In this document: one piece after another, positions 31,603 through 44,000 of the stretch
Numbering within the stretch: position 1 is the stretch's first letter
Layout: each line of letters starts with the position of its first letter
Source of the DNA: Fragilariopsis cylindrus CCMP1102
Lineage: Eukaryota > Bacillariophyta > Bacillariophyceae > Bacillariales > Bacillariaceae
DNA length: 64,000 nt
Assembly (NCBI GenBank): GCA_900095095.1
Contig: FMBT01000368.1
Location: 140,212-204,211, forward strand
Reading direction: 5' to 3'
Made by a program: the position numbers and the translations under genes
Notes under the pieces: model-generated
What the model saw: the letters and a program-made list of their open reading frames with translations, nothing else
What the model was told of the DNA's origin: nothing
The model's database searches: none

Positions 31603-34600
31603 ATGCCGTCCGAAGATCCAGCAAAAACAATCGAGGCTCCGGCTGTTGATAAAAGAATAACTAAGACGGCGACAACACCCGGTTCTAATAGAAGTACTCG
31701 ACGCAAGCCGCATAAGACCCCGCCAACTCATCCATCGAAGAATCATCATTCTTCTTCTCGACGTAATGACGGTTCGCCGAGAAAAGCCAGTAGTGGTGGT
31801 ATCAGTAGCAAAACATCTCCAAATAAATGCATATGTGGTCTTGGTGTGACATGTAATGGTATGACGCAAGCTTTTCGGATGCTACAAGATCCGAGATCAT
31901 ACTGTGTAGAATTGCCACGATACAGAAAAGATCCACCAGCATTTAAATACGTCTTTCGAAACAATTTACGTCAGGCCTATCTACGACAGCTGGTTCGACA
32001 AAATCCCACCAATAACGAATTGCTACTAGAATTAATAGCGTCGTCCGACAGAAAAGAAAGTTCGACAGATAGTTACGTTCCCAAACGATGTTACGTCGCC
32101 CTTCATCATTTCCATCCAACTGTTGTTCGGGCCTTTTATGAAAATCCGCTAACATCGGCACAAAAACATAGAGTTCCGATAAGTATTACCGAACACGAAC
32201 TTAATGAACTTGAGATGGAATGTTACAAAGATGATCAAATCTTGTCGGTTAGTGGCATTCCCACCGGTGGATACTACTTCACTCCTAGCTACGCACATAA
32301 AAAAGCCCACGAGGACTTAAAAGTATTAATAAAAACCTGGAAGTTGCCGCGAAAAACTAAACAGAAAAGGTCTAGTCCAGGTATAAGTAAAAATGTTCCA
32401 AACAATATTGAGATAACAACTCCCAAAAACGACGAAGAGAAACTGGCTAAACCCGACTCTAGTTTTAAAGAAGAGAAACAAAAAGACGCTAAGAACGACA
32501 GTGATGAAGTAATAAATGAAGTAACAAATAGTCCATCAGATAAAGATGATACTGACAAGAATAAAAATGATACAATGAATGAATTCGAAGTTGGTGATGG
32601 TGATGGTGACGATACTTTTGCCACTTCATTTGCTGGCGAAGAATTTGATAAAATTTGGGGCAAGTCTTCCAAAAGAGAAATCGAATCTAGCGTCGTCAGT
32701 GATACAATCATAGAGGAGGAAGACGACCAAGCGATCAAGGAAGAAGAAAATGACGAGATAGGTGATCGTTCGGTAGACGCAGCGGTAGATGCTGATGAGA
32801 GTGCACAACACACCAGTAGAGACTCTCTTTCGTCGCGACGGTCCGTTGATCGCCCTTGGGCAACTCCAAAGTACAGGAGAGATCGAGACAATGCACCGAG
32901 AAGGGTATCTGGAGCTGCCGATTATATCGATCCGAATGCTTGTGAATTAAATAGCAAGCTTGCAGCCACATCAGAAATAATTGATGACGGAGAAGATATT
33001 GCTAGAATTGCAGCAGATATGACAGTGTTCCAAATACACCGAGAAGAAAAGAACGATGTAGTATCACCTATGTCTTCTATTCCAGGCTCCCCTAAACGGT
33101 ATTATTCTGCTAAGACTCCGTATTCCCCCAGTCGCCGACCTGATGATGATGCAGTGTCTCTAAGCAGTGCAGAAAGTGGCACCTCTTACGAAAAATACGT
33201 GAAGCTCGATCATCAACTTCCAGGTACGGATCCTACCTTGCGAATCCAAGTACACAATGATTTAATTGCTTGGGAATCAAAGCGACGATCAGATCTTGCT
33301 CAACAATTAGAGTACAATCGCGAACGATGGAAAGCTGCTTGCAACGTTATGAATGATGGTATAGTAGAGGCACAGCATGCTGAAAGGTTGATTTTAGGTA
33401 TTTCAAAAGCTTCGAGGCTTTTTGCTAACTCTCTTCGTGCAGTATACGATGACAAATTGTTGGATGATAAAGGGAATACCGTCAAGAATTCGTTTCTCCA
33501 GAATCGCCTCGCAAAACAGAGAAGTGGGTTTGAATATTCCATCGAGAGTTCTGCTGAAGATTCGAAACAAGGGCCGGGACAATCAATCCTACTTGACTCT
33601 ATCGTTAATGCACAATTAGAAGTAGCTAAGGCATTCATCGAAAACTCGGAGCATACGGAACAAGAAATTTTGCCAGAACTCACCGAATTGAAGGAAGATA
33701 TCCAAAAGAATTCTCGAGAACTCGAGTCGATTGGCGATGCCGTTATTTTGGAATTGAAGCGGTCAGAAATTGAAGTAAAAAATATCTGGGGTAAGTGCCA
33801 TATAAATTCAGCCGCATGTTATATTTTGCTGTGTTTTCATTAAGTAAATATCTCTACCACGGATTACACCTTAAACATGTCGTTTCATTTTAAAGATGTA
33901 TTTGATGCGATGGTTACCGGGGATCTAATGGAATATTCTGTACATGGTAGCGCACATGGCGGAAGCTCCCATGGTGGAAGCTTTCATTCTTCTTCACTGA
34001 CAGGTGGTTCTGGTAGTGTTCATGGATTCTTAACTCCTGGGAATGACAATGAAGCTCCAATCGTCTCTTCGGCTCAATCCCCTCACGTGAAGAGTGCATT
34101 CCATCAGCTTGGTCGTGTTGAAGATGGATGGCTCATAGAAATGTATTACAAATCGGCAGTGGCGTATCAACGATCCGTCTTCGGTGCAGCCGATATGGAG
34201 CTTCGTAATCTATTTCAAGAAATAACAACGCTAGAAGAAACACGATTTAGAAAATTGCACCAATTAATGCTTGCGTTTGCCCCGCGGCAAAGGAGGCTAT
34301 TTAATAAGTTACCTGAGGAGCTAAAGAATGTTTTAGAAAACCTAGTAGGATTGCGAATTGACGAAGAATCGTTGCAGAAGGTTCTTGATGAATCGGTTCA
34401 AGATCGATCTAGGGAGCATTTGAAAGGCTCTACAGCGCACAAGTCTTCGATCATGAATCGTTCCAGAGTAAACGCGCCTGTTGACTCCGCCGAAAACGAA
34501 ATTGAAGATATGGAAAAAACTTATGGTAGTCCATTTGCTAGTCCTATGATTTTGCTTTCCAAGGTGGTAGAATTGAAAGCTGCTGGCTTGGCAAGTTTAG

Positions 34601-35079
34601 TGAATACGGTATGGAAGCCCGCCCTCGCAGTGGTGACAACAGAGGGAAATATGTTGGTCTTTGAGACTCCTGGCAACCCAAACAACACCATTGAAGCCTT
34701 CAAGTCCCTTTACCCCGCAATGAATTTTGATGATCAAAACACATGGCTGGCTGGTCGGAAGGCTGATATTGTTAAGAGTTTAACTCCGATTGTATCCCTT
34801 CGGCTCACAAAGTCCACGCTAGCAATTGTTCAAATGCGCCATAGTCAATTGGAGATCACTGAAGATACTGGTGCGGCTGCTGGATCTCGCTTTATGAACG
34901 CAGTCAAATCTGGGGTGCGGCAAACCAAAAGTACGTTATCAAGAGCACAGCAAACAAAGTGCACGTTGCGTTTGCATTCGCATTCCGATGCCACCGATTT
35001 TGCCAACTTGCTCGAAAGAACGAAAAAAGTGCTGCATAGTCAAGCAACAAGCGGGAGATCATCCCGATTTAAATTCTAG
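31603..35079 (+). CDS. Large coiled-coil protein with F-BAR-like and PH-like regions
   Basis: Exons 31603-33790 and 33896-35079 (105-base GT-AG intron) give 1,123 residues. The N-terminal 70 residues are basic. A cysteine-bearing globular part (CICGLGVTCNGMTQAF, residues about 80-240) is not recognised. Residues about 240-500 are acidic and disordered. A helical domain (residues about 540-900) begins WESKRRSDLAQQLEYNRERW and runs across the intron to LEETRFRKLHQLMLAFAPRQ, with the heptad look of an F-BAR membrane-bending module. The C-terminal segment KAGLASLVNTVWKPALAVV through LRLHSHSDATDFANLL reads like a PH domain. A paralogue lies at 60940-62618. Membrane remodelling is inferred from the fold only. 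Confidence 0.7.
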
Positions 35080-36313
35080 ATTTATATGAATATCTACTGA
35101 TGTACTGCTGATCTTGTATCTTGGAATTGATCACTATTAAAATGCATACTAATGAATTCAATCTTATACCTCTCTGCAAGTGGCTTGATAGAATACATAT
35201 AACAATTTTTAGTGGTAGATTAGTTGAAAGTCTCTCTGCGAACTACTAGCCTGTATCTCAATGATATTTACCTTCATAATTACCTTCTTGTCTTTGTTAA
35301 CGACACTTGTCTGTATGGCGCTGTACTGTATTAAACTTAGTCTATTGTCATTCTGTAGACGACAATGGTGTTGTTTAGAACTGCTAAAGACTAGTGTAAT
35401 ATAGTCAATTTGGGCCTGACAATTATGTATCATTCTATTTGATTAAAGTAGATATGCGCTTGCTTGTAGTAGTAATACTATTTGGTTTGATTTTTGTGTA
35501 AGTTGGATTTATTGTCTGTTTATTGTGTTATAGTAGAAGCTCTGTCATTATTATTTGAATAAGGGTGATGATGGTACAGGTGAGCAGGACAAGCTGTGGT
35601 TTTCAACATCACATCCTTCATTGAGTTTCTACTTACTTTTAGCCCAGCACCCTAACAAGAGCTACTTGATTGTTACTACCCAGCCAGTGCACCTTCTAAA
35701 GCTTCCTCATTGGTTTATTTGGTAAGCTTTTATCCAAGTTCATCCTCCATGTGACAGCCTAGTCAACAGACAATTGTTTTTCAAGCAGTGCCCCACCTTT
35801 CAAAAGCTTCTTCACTAGGCCATCCAAAGTAACACTGCAAGCAAGTTGGCCAGCTCTCTTCTGAGTGATCGCCCAAATGGTATCTCTAGTTATATAAAAC
35901 TTAGTGCTGGCACCAAGCACTACATTTCCAAGCACTGTATTTTGGTATGTATGTATGTATGTATGTATGGAGCCGTGTTTGTTTCAATTAGATGATGATC
36001 CTAGTCCACAGTCAACTGTGTGAAATGAATGAGCTGCTACCATATGATCTGCTGATGAATAGCTTTCCAAGTTTTGTACCAGTTTTCCTCTGAGTAGTGT
36101 CATCTTTAGCTGCTCTACTCCTATCATAATATCAATCTTACAGTACCACTGAAATGACAGTACTCTTTGCTGCTCTTCTGCTGGCTACTATCCCTTAACA
36201 GCCTGATTATAGGTACTTTATAAGAGTACCTACGTGCGCAAAAGTGCTTTTGTCGGAAAATCAAAAACAATAACAAACTAACTTACTGGTAAAAATAATG
36301 TGAAGAAGACAAA
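35080..36313. other. Gene-free spacer with ATGT tetranucleotide repeat
   Basis: No gene is seen. A TATG/GTAT tetranucleotide array is at 35946-35969. The right edge is the insertion site of the LTR element. Confidence 0.7.
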
Positions 36314-36318
36314 AAAAG

Positions 36319-36612
36319 TGTTAGATAATATCGCGCTAGTCGACTACTTCGACTAACTATATCCAACTGTGATTCAACATAGGTGCGGTTAAACTACTGT
36401 TACAGGATTGACTCAACTGACTCAACTGCCACACCATGGATCGCCCAATAATATATGAAGATAGCCTTGTACAGAAGAACCACCAACACATGAGATAAGG
36501 AACACAGGATGTAAACAACATACTGAGCTCACTTTAATCTAGAACATCATTGTAACTCTAATATAACATTACCATTAACAACCACTATATGTCTTAGTAT
36601 TTACTTCTAATA
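36319..36612 (+). repeat. Left LTR of the TRIM
   Basis: 294 bp, TGTTAG to CTAATA. It contains ACTTTAATCTAGAAC at 36531-36545, the exact reverse complement of the first 15 bases after the LTR. Confidence 0.9.
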
Positions 36613-36627
36613 GTTCTAGATTAAAGT
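36613..36627 (+). other. Candidate self-priming primer-binding site
   Basis: GTTCTAGATTAAAGT directly abuts the left LTR, where a primer-binding site is expected. It is complementary over all 15 bases to 36531-36545 inside the LTR, with a 67-base loop. This is the geometry of Tf1-type self-primed reverse transcription, in which the 5' end of the transcript folds back to prime. No tRNA 3' end match (TGG start) is seen. Confidence 0.55.
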
Positions 36628-36700
36628 CCGTCCGTGATGACGAGAAACTATAACAACGATCAAACTGATCGAAGAACCAACAACAAGACGATGATCGGTC

Positions 36701-37890
36701 TCCAAGGGTGCTAAACGCACAAGAAGACAAGACGATAATCGATCACCAAGGGTGCCGAAAGCACAAGAATAACCAAACCGATTGGTAGTACAATACAGTA
36801 CTGCTGATTCCAATAAATCATATCAAGAACTAACTAGTACAAGCGAAGCGACAAGCGAAGCAACGTACGAAGCCCATTATAAACAACAAGCCTCGCAAGT
36901 ACAAGTACAAGCGAAGCGAAACAACAAGCACCTCCAGTGACGTAAAAGAAACTTACGTAAGGATGAAAATTAATTATAATACAGTAACCACAGGAAACGT
37001 ATTATAAGTATGAAGCACTGCAATAATCAACGATACGCTGAAAGCACAATCAACGATACGCTGAAAGCACAAGAAGAACCAATACCACCGTAAAATCTCC
37101 AAGGGTGGTATGATATAAAACAACTGAACGATACGATACTGTATCAAGATAATAAACAACAAGATAATAAACTACGAGATTATCAGCAAGAAGAACCGAA
37201 CTAATCCGACTGGTAGTACAATACAGTACTGCCGATTCCATAACTAAATAATATAAAATAACAACTCGTCGTAACCAACGACAACAAAGCAATATCAAAT
37301 AATAACAATCATTAATAACAATCATTGATTGAATAGCAATACAACTAAGAATAACATACCAAAGAATCGATACGAAACAACGATCGATCTCCAAGGGTGG
37401 TATGAAATACAAAATAATATATAAACAAATCAAACAAAACAAAACAAAATATAAAAACAAATCAAAATAAACAAATAACAATAAAGACGTAGATAATAAA
37501 TATATTGAACTTTATTGGTATATCAAAAAGAATGAAATAACGAGTGAACGTATTTTTATGAATAAAACAAAACGTAATAATAACTATGAATCAATGAACG
37601 ATGAAGAAATAATTAGTCTCCAAGGATGAATACACAACACTTCTTTAGAAAATGGATTAGGAATAAAAAATTCTAAAAATGTCCATGGATTAGGAATAAA
37701 AAATATTCCTGAAAGTCCAAAAAGCAGCCAGTGTAAAGACAACTACAACCAAAATTGTTGTATGGGACCAGGAATAGAAAACTTGAATGATTACCCAACC
37801 AAACATCACTCTAAGCAACATAGTAATGAATACCGAATACACTTATATATAACAAATAAAAAAATGATCGTACAAAGACTATCCAAGGGT
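36701..37890. repeat. CCAAGGGTG repeats inside the TRIM
   Basis: CCAAGGGTG occurs at about 36702, 36746, 37099, 37391 and 37882, with a CCAAGGATG variant near 37620. Longer units recur around them, for example GGTAGTACAATACAGTACTG near 36784 and near 37203, and short GCGAAGC repeats near 36843-36920. The last CCAAGGGTG ends one base before the right LTR, so it may overlap the plus-strand primer site. Confidence 0.75.
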
Positions 37891-37891
37891 G

Positions 37892-38185
37892 TGTTAGATA
37901 ATATCGCGCTAGTCGACTACTTCGACTAACTATATCCAACTGTGATTCAACATAGGTGCGGTTAAACTACTGTTACAGGATTGACTCAACTGACTCAACT
38001 GCCACACCATGGATCGCCCAATAATATATGAAGATAGCCTTGTACAGAAGAACCACCAACACATGAGATAAGGAACACAGGATGTAAACAACATACTGAG
38101 CTCACTTTAATCTAGAACATCATTGTAACTCTAATATAACATTACCATTAACAACCACTATATGTCTTAGTATTTACTTCTAATA
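37892..38185 (+). repeat. Right LTR of the TRIM
   Basis: 294 bp, identical by eye to 36319-36612. Followed by AAAAG at 38186-38190. Confidence 0.9.
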
Positions 38186-38445
38186 AAAAGCACTAAGTTG
38201 CGCATACGTCAGGTATCCAACCAGAAGACTCACATATTTGCTGCCTTGCTTCACTAAATACACCAATGGAAGACAATAATAATGGATAATATATTTGACT
38301 GTTTATATGTGGTCTGAATGCTGATACTGATGGTTTTATTGCCGTTTGAAGCAAGCACGCTTGTACTTTTCTAGATACAAAATTGAACTAATCAATTTGA
38401 AGATGACAGATAGTTTACAATTAATGTATATTCCTATTCGATTAT

Positions 38446-38802
38446 CTATCTAGTATGGAACATATCAAAATGATCATTACATAAATTAAGACCACAAATA
38501 AGACACTTTTTACTGGGTCTACGAATGATATGTAATTCGTCAGCATCTTCAGCTTTTGCTTTCAAATATAAATAGCACCACCAGTAGATACATTTTGCTT
38601 GGTTTGATATTATTCGATGATGGTTGCTCTGATTGAGACTAAATCGTCTATTGTTATATTTTTCAAGTGACGGTTTTGCTATTGATAACCTATCCCTTTG
38701 TATTGCTGATGGTTGGACAAAGATTGGTTGTTGTTTCATTGTATGCCAATTTTGGTGATCCATCGCATGTCCAACAAGTGATTCAATACTTCCTCCATGC
38801 AA
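38446..38802 (-). pseudogene. Fragment of a PiggyBac-type transposase C-terminus
   Basis: 118 residues ending RRPSKKCLICGLNLCNDHFD then MFHTR. The Cys/His spacing (CxxC...C..HFxxFH) is that of the zinc ribbon at the C-terminus of DDE_Tnp_1_7 transposases. No catalytic residues are present. It is not a copy of the 22-24.6 kb enzyme, whose C-terminus differs. Its upstream edge coincides with a MITE-like end at 38787. Probably a relic. Confidence 0.4.
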
Positions 38803-38811
38803 CGGAAAGTG
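38787..38811 (+). repeat. Solo copy of the MITE-like end
   Basis: TACTTCCTCCATGCAACGGA followed by AAGTG matches the left end of the 9901-9988 element with 2 to 3 differences. No partner end is found within about 200 bases. Confidence 0.5.
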
Positions 38812-39435
38812 TCCATGGTGTAAATGCGTCTAGCTACCTAAGTTCACTAGACTGAAGACTTCTATGCTATTAACATATGTAAATAGTGTTTATTAGAAGT
38901 GTGAGCTTATGCTTAGTTGCTCTGTATGATTCGTATTCCCTCATATGGTCTGTCCTGATCGGTCATTCCATAGTGACAAATACCGTCGTCTCATTTATCA
39001 TCCCAGTCACAAAAACAACTCCAGTTTTAAACATACTCAAATAACGGTAAACGTTATTTTAATTACTTGCGTTTTTATATTCATAGTGATTCGCGTGGAC
39101 ACTCCATTGATACAAGAAATGTGACAGAATCTTATAATTTATTCTCGCTTAATCTCATAAAATCGCTGAAAAAATCTATTTTTAAATAGGAATTAATGAA
39201 GGAGCAATCGCTACTAAGCCAATCACATAATAATGTAAAATCTCCGAGAAATCAAAGGAGTGCCGCAACGTACTGTACTGTTGAAAAGCATAGGCACAAA
39301 CCAAGCATACCCACAACCAGCAAACATAATCCCCTATCAAAAACAATATTACAAGTATTATAACTTTATAATTCTGTAATATACGACGTATTTTGCTAAA
39401 CCAACCTTCGATATAATAAAGAATACCAATTAATC

Positions 39436-40614
39436 ATGATGTTTCGTATCGCTACTGTATTAGCCTTGTCTTTTGCACAGGTCCAGGCTAATGTAATCAA
39501 TCAAAACAATGGTGATATCCCATTGAACAGCAAGGCTGGACGTAATTTGATCCAGAATTCTCGTAAGGCCACCTCCAGTTACAGTGGTAGTTACGGCGGT
39601 AGTGGTCAGTCTCAATACGATGGTAACTATCAAGAAATTGATTGGGATTCTATTGATACGTCGTACCTTGCTGGGTACAGTGTTAAGTTCCAGGGTTGTC
39701 ATCACGTCCAACAATGGAATGACGACGCAGAAGACGAAGACGATATTAAAATCATGACTCAACGTCTTGTTCGATTCCGAATGTGTCCTGCCGATTCTTG
39801 TTCATCAATCACAACCAAGGGATGTGATAAAAACTATGGTGATTACCTCGTTGATATGGAAACATACGTTGCATTATACATGGACCAAATGCAAGAACAG
39901 TATATGAACCAAAACTCGTATTACCAAAACAACGGCAACCGTGAACTTAGTAATAATAACAACAATAACAACAACAACAACAGCAATAAATACAACATGA
40001 ACATTGAGGACTACATGAGTTGTCAAGAAATGTCACTTGATGACGACCAACGCGAACGGGCGCGTGAGTTGAGACAGAGAAAGTTGTCGAACGGTTATTC
40101 TTCCAACTACTACCAGTACAGTGATGATGATGTTTCATACTATATCGGCCCATACTGTGCCGAACAAGGTGGTGAAATCCGTTTAGGTGTCTTCTATGAT
40201 GATACATGTACTGTCAAGGCCGAAGAAGGTTCGGACATGTTCGAGTCGGCACACAATGGTATGGCATTGCCATACTCAAAACAATCCATGGTTTCTCTGG
40301 AATGTATGAGCTGTGGAGGGTACGGTGAAGTTAACGAGTTATGTCAAAGTCTTTATGAAGTTGCTGGTAAATGTGAAACAAAGATGAGTGTCTATTACCC
40401 AAATGAATCAGCCTGTACATACCTTCAAGGTATTAAAATTATCCGTGAGGATGGTGTTATTCGAACATCAGCAACACGAAAGTCTACAGCTGCTGCTGTT
40501 TCTACCGGTGTATTCCTAACTGCTGCTGTACTATTGTCAGGTTATGTTTATTACTTACGAACGAAACTTGGACGTGCACGAATTAATCTTGCAGGAGGAA
40601 ACAGTTCGTTGTAA
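39436..40614 (+). CDS. Secreted Cys-rich protein with one C-terminal membrane helix
   Basis: 392 residues: an N-terminal signal peptide (IATVLALSFAQVQA), an extracellular Cys-rich part and a C-terminal membrane helix (STGVFLTAAVLLSGYVYYL) with a short cytosolic tail. Conserved-looking cores are YSVKFQGCHHVQQWNDDA, LVRFRMCPADSCSS and YGDYLVDMETYVALYMDQM. They recur in stramenopile proteins I have seen, but I have no functional name for them. An Asn run (residues about 174-186) and a RELRQRKL basic stretch follow. It is an abundant-type wall or surface protein candidate. No intron. Confidence 0.65.
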   Translation: MMFRIATVLALSFAQVQANVINQNNGDIPLNSKAGRNLIQNSRKATSSYSGSYGGSGQSQYDGNYQEIDWDSIDTSYLAGYSVKFQGCHHVQQWNDDAEDEDDIKIMTQRLVRFRMCPADSCSSITTKGCDKNYGDYLVDMETYVALYMDQMQEQYMNQNSYYQNNGNRELSNNNNNNNNNNSNKYNMNIEDYMSCQEMSLDDDQRERARELRQRKLSNGYSSNYYQYSDDDVSYYIGPYCAEQGGEIRLGVFYDDTCTVKAEEGSDMFESAHNGMALPYSKQSMVSLECMSCGGYGEVNELCQSLYEVAGKCETKMSVYYPNESACTYLQGIKIIREDGVIRTSATRKSTAAAVSTGVFLTAAVLLSGYVYYLRTKLGRARINLAGGNSSL

Positions 40615-41026
40615 GCATTGAGCGATGATGAAAAGAAAACACACATACTAAAAAATATATGTCTTCGAAGATAGAAGCGAAACAAAACCTTTAAATATAT
40701 TTGCCCTATATTTTCCCTTCTACAAATTTGATGATCTCTGGATCTGTGCATTGTAAAATAATTTACATTTAATTAAATATTCTGTTAAAAAAGAAGAATA
40801 CAACGTCTGCTTATACTTAGCCCTATATAAAATATTGAACTACAGTACCAGAACACACTATCATATCAATCACACTGATTATTTTTAAGAATTCTCATTT
40901 AAAATTATTACAGCAAACAAGTAACCATTCCTTCTTCAGTCCTTTTTTAATCAACTGATACCAGACAGACCAGTTAGCTAGTAGTAGGTGTGATGTGTCT
41001 TTTTATTCACATTTATTTATTACTTG

Positions 41027-44000
41027 TTAATTGCTGCAACAACCTAGGAAAGAACCTCCAACAGTCGGACAACATTTCCCAGTCAGACCTAAGGTTGCAC
41101 AACTTAGGTTGCTTTCGCAGGAAGAAGACGAAGAAGAAGAAGACGACGCCGAGTTCGTAGTGTTGCTGTCGCTGTCCTCCACGTGCTTTTTGTTAGATGT
41201 AGTGTCTATTGAATTATTGAATCCAGGTTGCTGACTGATAAAATATAATACCTGACTTTTACTTAAGGCTGAATCTAACTGGTTGCTTATAATACCACGG
41301 GCATCATCCCACGCTTTGTTTGGATCAATAAGCGCATGGATTGAAGTAGTGTAACCTCGCCAAGCCATTTCGACACTACTTCGACCTTTCATTAAATATG
41401 GATATTCATACTTAACATAGTCTTCATCCATAAGTAATCTGGTAGCGGCCGTAATTGGAATAACATTGATCATATGAACATACAATGGATCATTACCAAA
41501 CCATGTATTCGCGGCGACATCTAGCATACCAACATTACCGACCATATAATTCTCCTCAAATTCTGAAGGATATATGTGTGGATGTATGGTGCTGCTCACA
41601 CTATCTGTGTTATTATTGAATTGTTGAACTTTCGAAGGAAGCATATGCCAATACATTTTAGTACTCCGGATTTCGGTAGAGAGTAGAAGCCGTGCAAAGT
41701 CGGTGACGTCTGATGCGACATGTTCGTGCCTTACCAACGACCATAAATAGGCTCCATAATAGCAATTTACTGCCTCGCTTGAGCTTTCTTGTGATTTGCC
41801 ATTACCAAATGAAAACATACCCGTTGCGAATGAGTGTCCGTCGAACCATGATTTATGTCTAGACATGGGAAAGAATATAGTATCAGATACGATACTCCGA
41901 GAATTCCCGTTGGAGGAATGAGCAATGTCATGGAATAATGCATCAACGTTGGCTCCAAATCGATCAATAAAGGTAGGGTCTAGCTTTGCCATGACTGCAG
42001 ATGCAAAAAGAAAATACCTGCATATACAATATTACAGCACAGCAGCGCAAACGGAAAAAAGAATCAGAATTTAATTGTCTGTTTATTGATGTAATAATTG
42101 CCGAAAAACAGAAAAGAAAGCGAAATCAAATGCATTACACTTACCCATAGTGAAAATGGTGGTCGTTGTATCGACCGTTCCCAAAATCTTCCCCCTTGTC
42201 ACGCAGTCCATTTGTGGAGCAAATTCCTCCCATGTTGGTATCAAAAAGAAGACTATCGCTTACATCGGAAGACAGGTACGCTTCGAGATACTTCGATAGC
42301 TGCATTTTCACTTTGGTCAGAACACTTTCTTTCTCGTCAATTTTAATAGTATCATTTCCTCTACCTTTGTCGTCGCTTTTTGTTTTTACTTCGAGTTGAT
42401 CAGCAATATGCGCTAGCTGAGCCAATCTCGCAACCTGCTTACCATAGCCATACACATTCTCAGAAAAATTCGGTAGCACTTGTGCCAAGTCGTCGTCGAC
42501 TTGTTTTAGAATTAAGGTTCTGATGTCATCATTCACAGTCTGGATTGGGCTATCAAATTCCATGTCGTAAAGTGGTTCCTCAAAACTCCAAGAAGACCCG
42601 ACCACTGCAGTCATGTTTCCCTTAATGCATTCATAATGCACGTCGAAATCGTCATTACTTAGAATATCTGACTTGGATATTACCTCGGCATGATGCGGCA
42701 AGGCTAGCATCAATAATTGTTTCGCGTCAACAGTCTTACTCAACATGGAACGCGTTTCAAATTTAAAAGTAAGAGTGGCACTGCTACTCGCTGCATCAAC
42801 GGTCGGAGGTTTTTTCGACGAAGAAAATGTCGATTTGTGAAATTCGTATGATATATCACCTCCCACTGGATAAACATCTGAGTGATAAATAAGTCGTCGA
42901 ATTCCAGTGGAAGATTGACGTGTCTTTTGGATACCATCATCATCCTTTGGAATATAAGCCAACCGAATGACTCCTGAAAAAGTGGCAGCGGAAGAGATAG
43001 TATTCTTCGTAATCTTATCAAATACTAGATTCATTGGTTCTGATGCAAACATTAGCCAGCTGACGCCCTCTGGTGTTTTGAATATGAACTGAACTCCACG
43101 CATTGTTGTATATTTCGGGTCGCTTTCCTGTATATACATATGTAAGAATAGACAAGTGCAATACAATTATTAGTACTCATCTCATATCAATGCACAGGTT
43201 GGATTTTATATACTGTACATGTCGGAATAAGTCTGTTATTTTTTCTTTTCTTACATCGATACTGCAAACACCAAAGCCATCTAACCGTCGTCGACCTCCA
43301 TTCTTCTCATTTATAATATCACTAATATCGTCATTATCTTCATCCCCCGGACACAGTATATCGCTGAAGATACTAATTGGTTTCAAAACTGGAGTCGATT
43401 TCATATATGATACAGTTACGTAAGGACTCCCCTGTACCAAGGTCGTTGCCCATTTACTGTTGGAAGAAGAAACAAATCTTAAGGTGACACTGAGTGGGTC
43501 ATACTCGACAACATGACGTCTAATAATTTCTTCTTTTGTTGTTAAAGTCAATTCTGGAGTAAACGGATCAGAAATTTTATGGCCTTCAATGTCAATGACG
43601 CGATTTCCAGCAGGGTACGATACCCGAAGTGACGATGAAGACCAACGGTATGCGAATGGATACACGGCAATTGGATACGACATAGAATCTCCCTGTGGAG
43701 CACGTACAACAAGATTCGTCCAAAAGGCTCCAGTGGGAAAAGGATTTAAGAATGACATGGATTGAGATGAAGTACCATCACCACCTACACCAGCAGCAGC
43801 AGCAGTAACAGCGCTGTCGCCATCACCACCAGCAATCAGACTTGGATGGAATAGATCCATATCAAGAAAACCATCAATTGGATCGTCGAATTCAGCTCGG
43901 TCCACTTGTGGAAACGGCATAGTAAATTTTTGAGTTTGGATAGGAACTTTCAGAGGTTGTGGTGGTATGAGTAAAAAATCAGGACTGACACTCCACCCGC

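Larger units (their letters stand above)
36319..38185 (+). mobile_element. TRIM: non-autonomous LTR retrotransposon
   Basis: Two 294-bp direct repeats that I find identical by eye enclose a 1,279-bp interior with no gag or pol. The repeats begin TGTTAG and end CTAATA, the near-inverted ends of LTRs. AAAAG flanks both outer sides (36314-36318 and 38186-38190), a 5-bp target duplication. The element is 1,867 bp in total, in the size class of terminal-repeat retrotransposons in miniature. The interior is AT-rich and repetitive, with several CCAAGGGTG copies. Orientation is taken from the primer-site candidate beside the left LTR. Identical LTRs imply recent insertion, with proteins supplied by another element. 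Confidence 0.85.

Noticed and set aside
36840-36930. Regularly spaced AAGCGAAGC repeats considered as a CRISPR-like array
   Set aside because: Units are short, unequal and lie inside the TRIM; there are no constant repeats with unique spacers.
37050-37481. 143-residue minus-strand frame inside the TRIM
   Set aside because: Built from the element's internal repeats, hydrophobic by AT-rich composition and unlike any gag or pol.
42098-42399. Two overlapping plus-strand frames
   Set aside because: Antisense to GH81 exon and intron with no independent signal.
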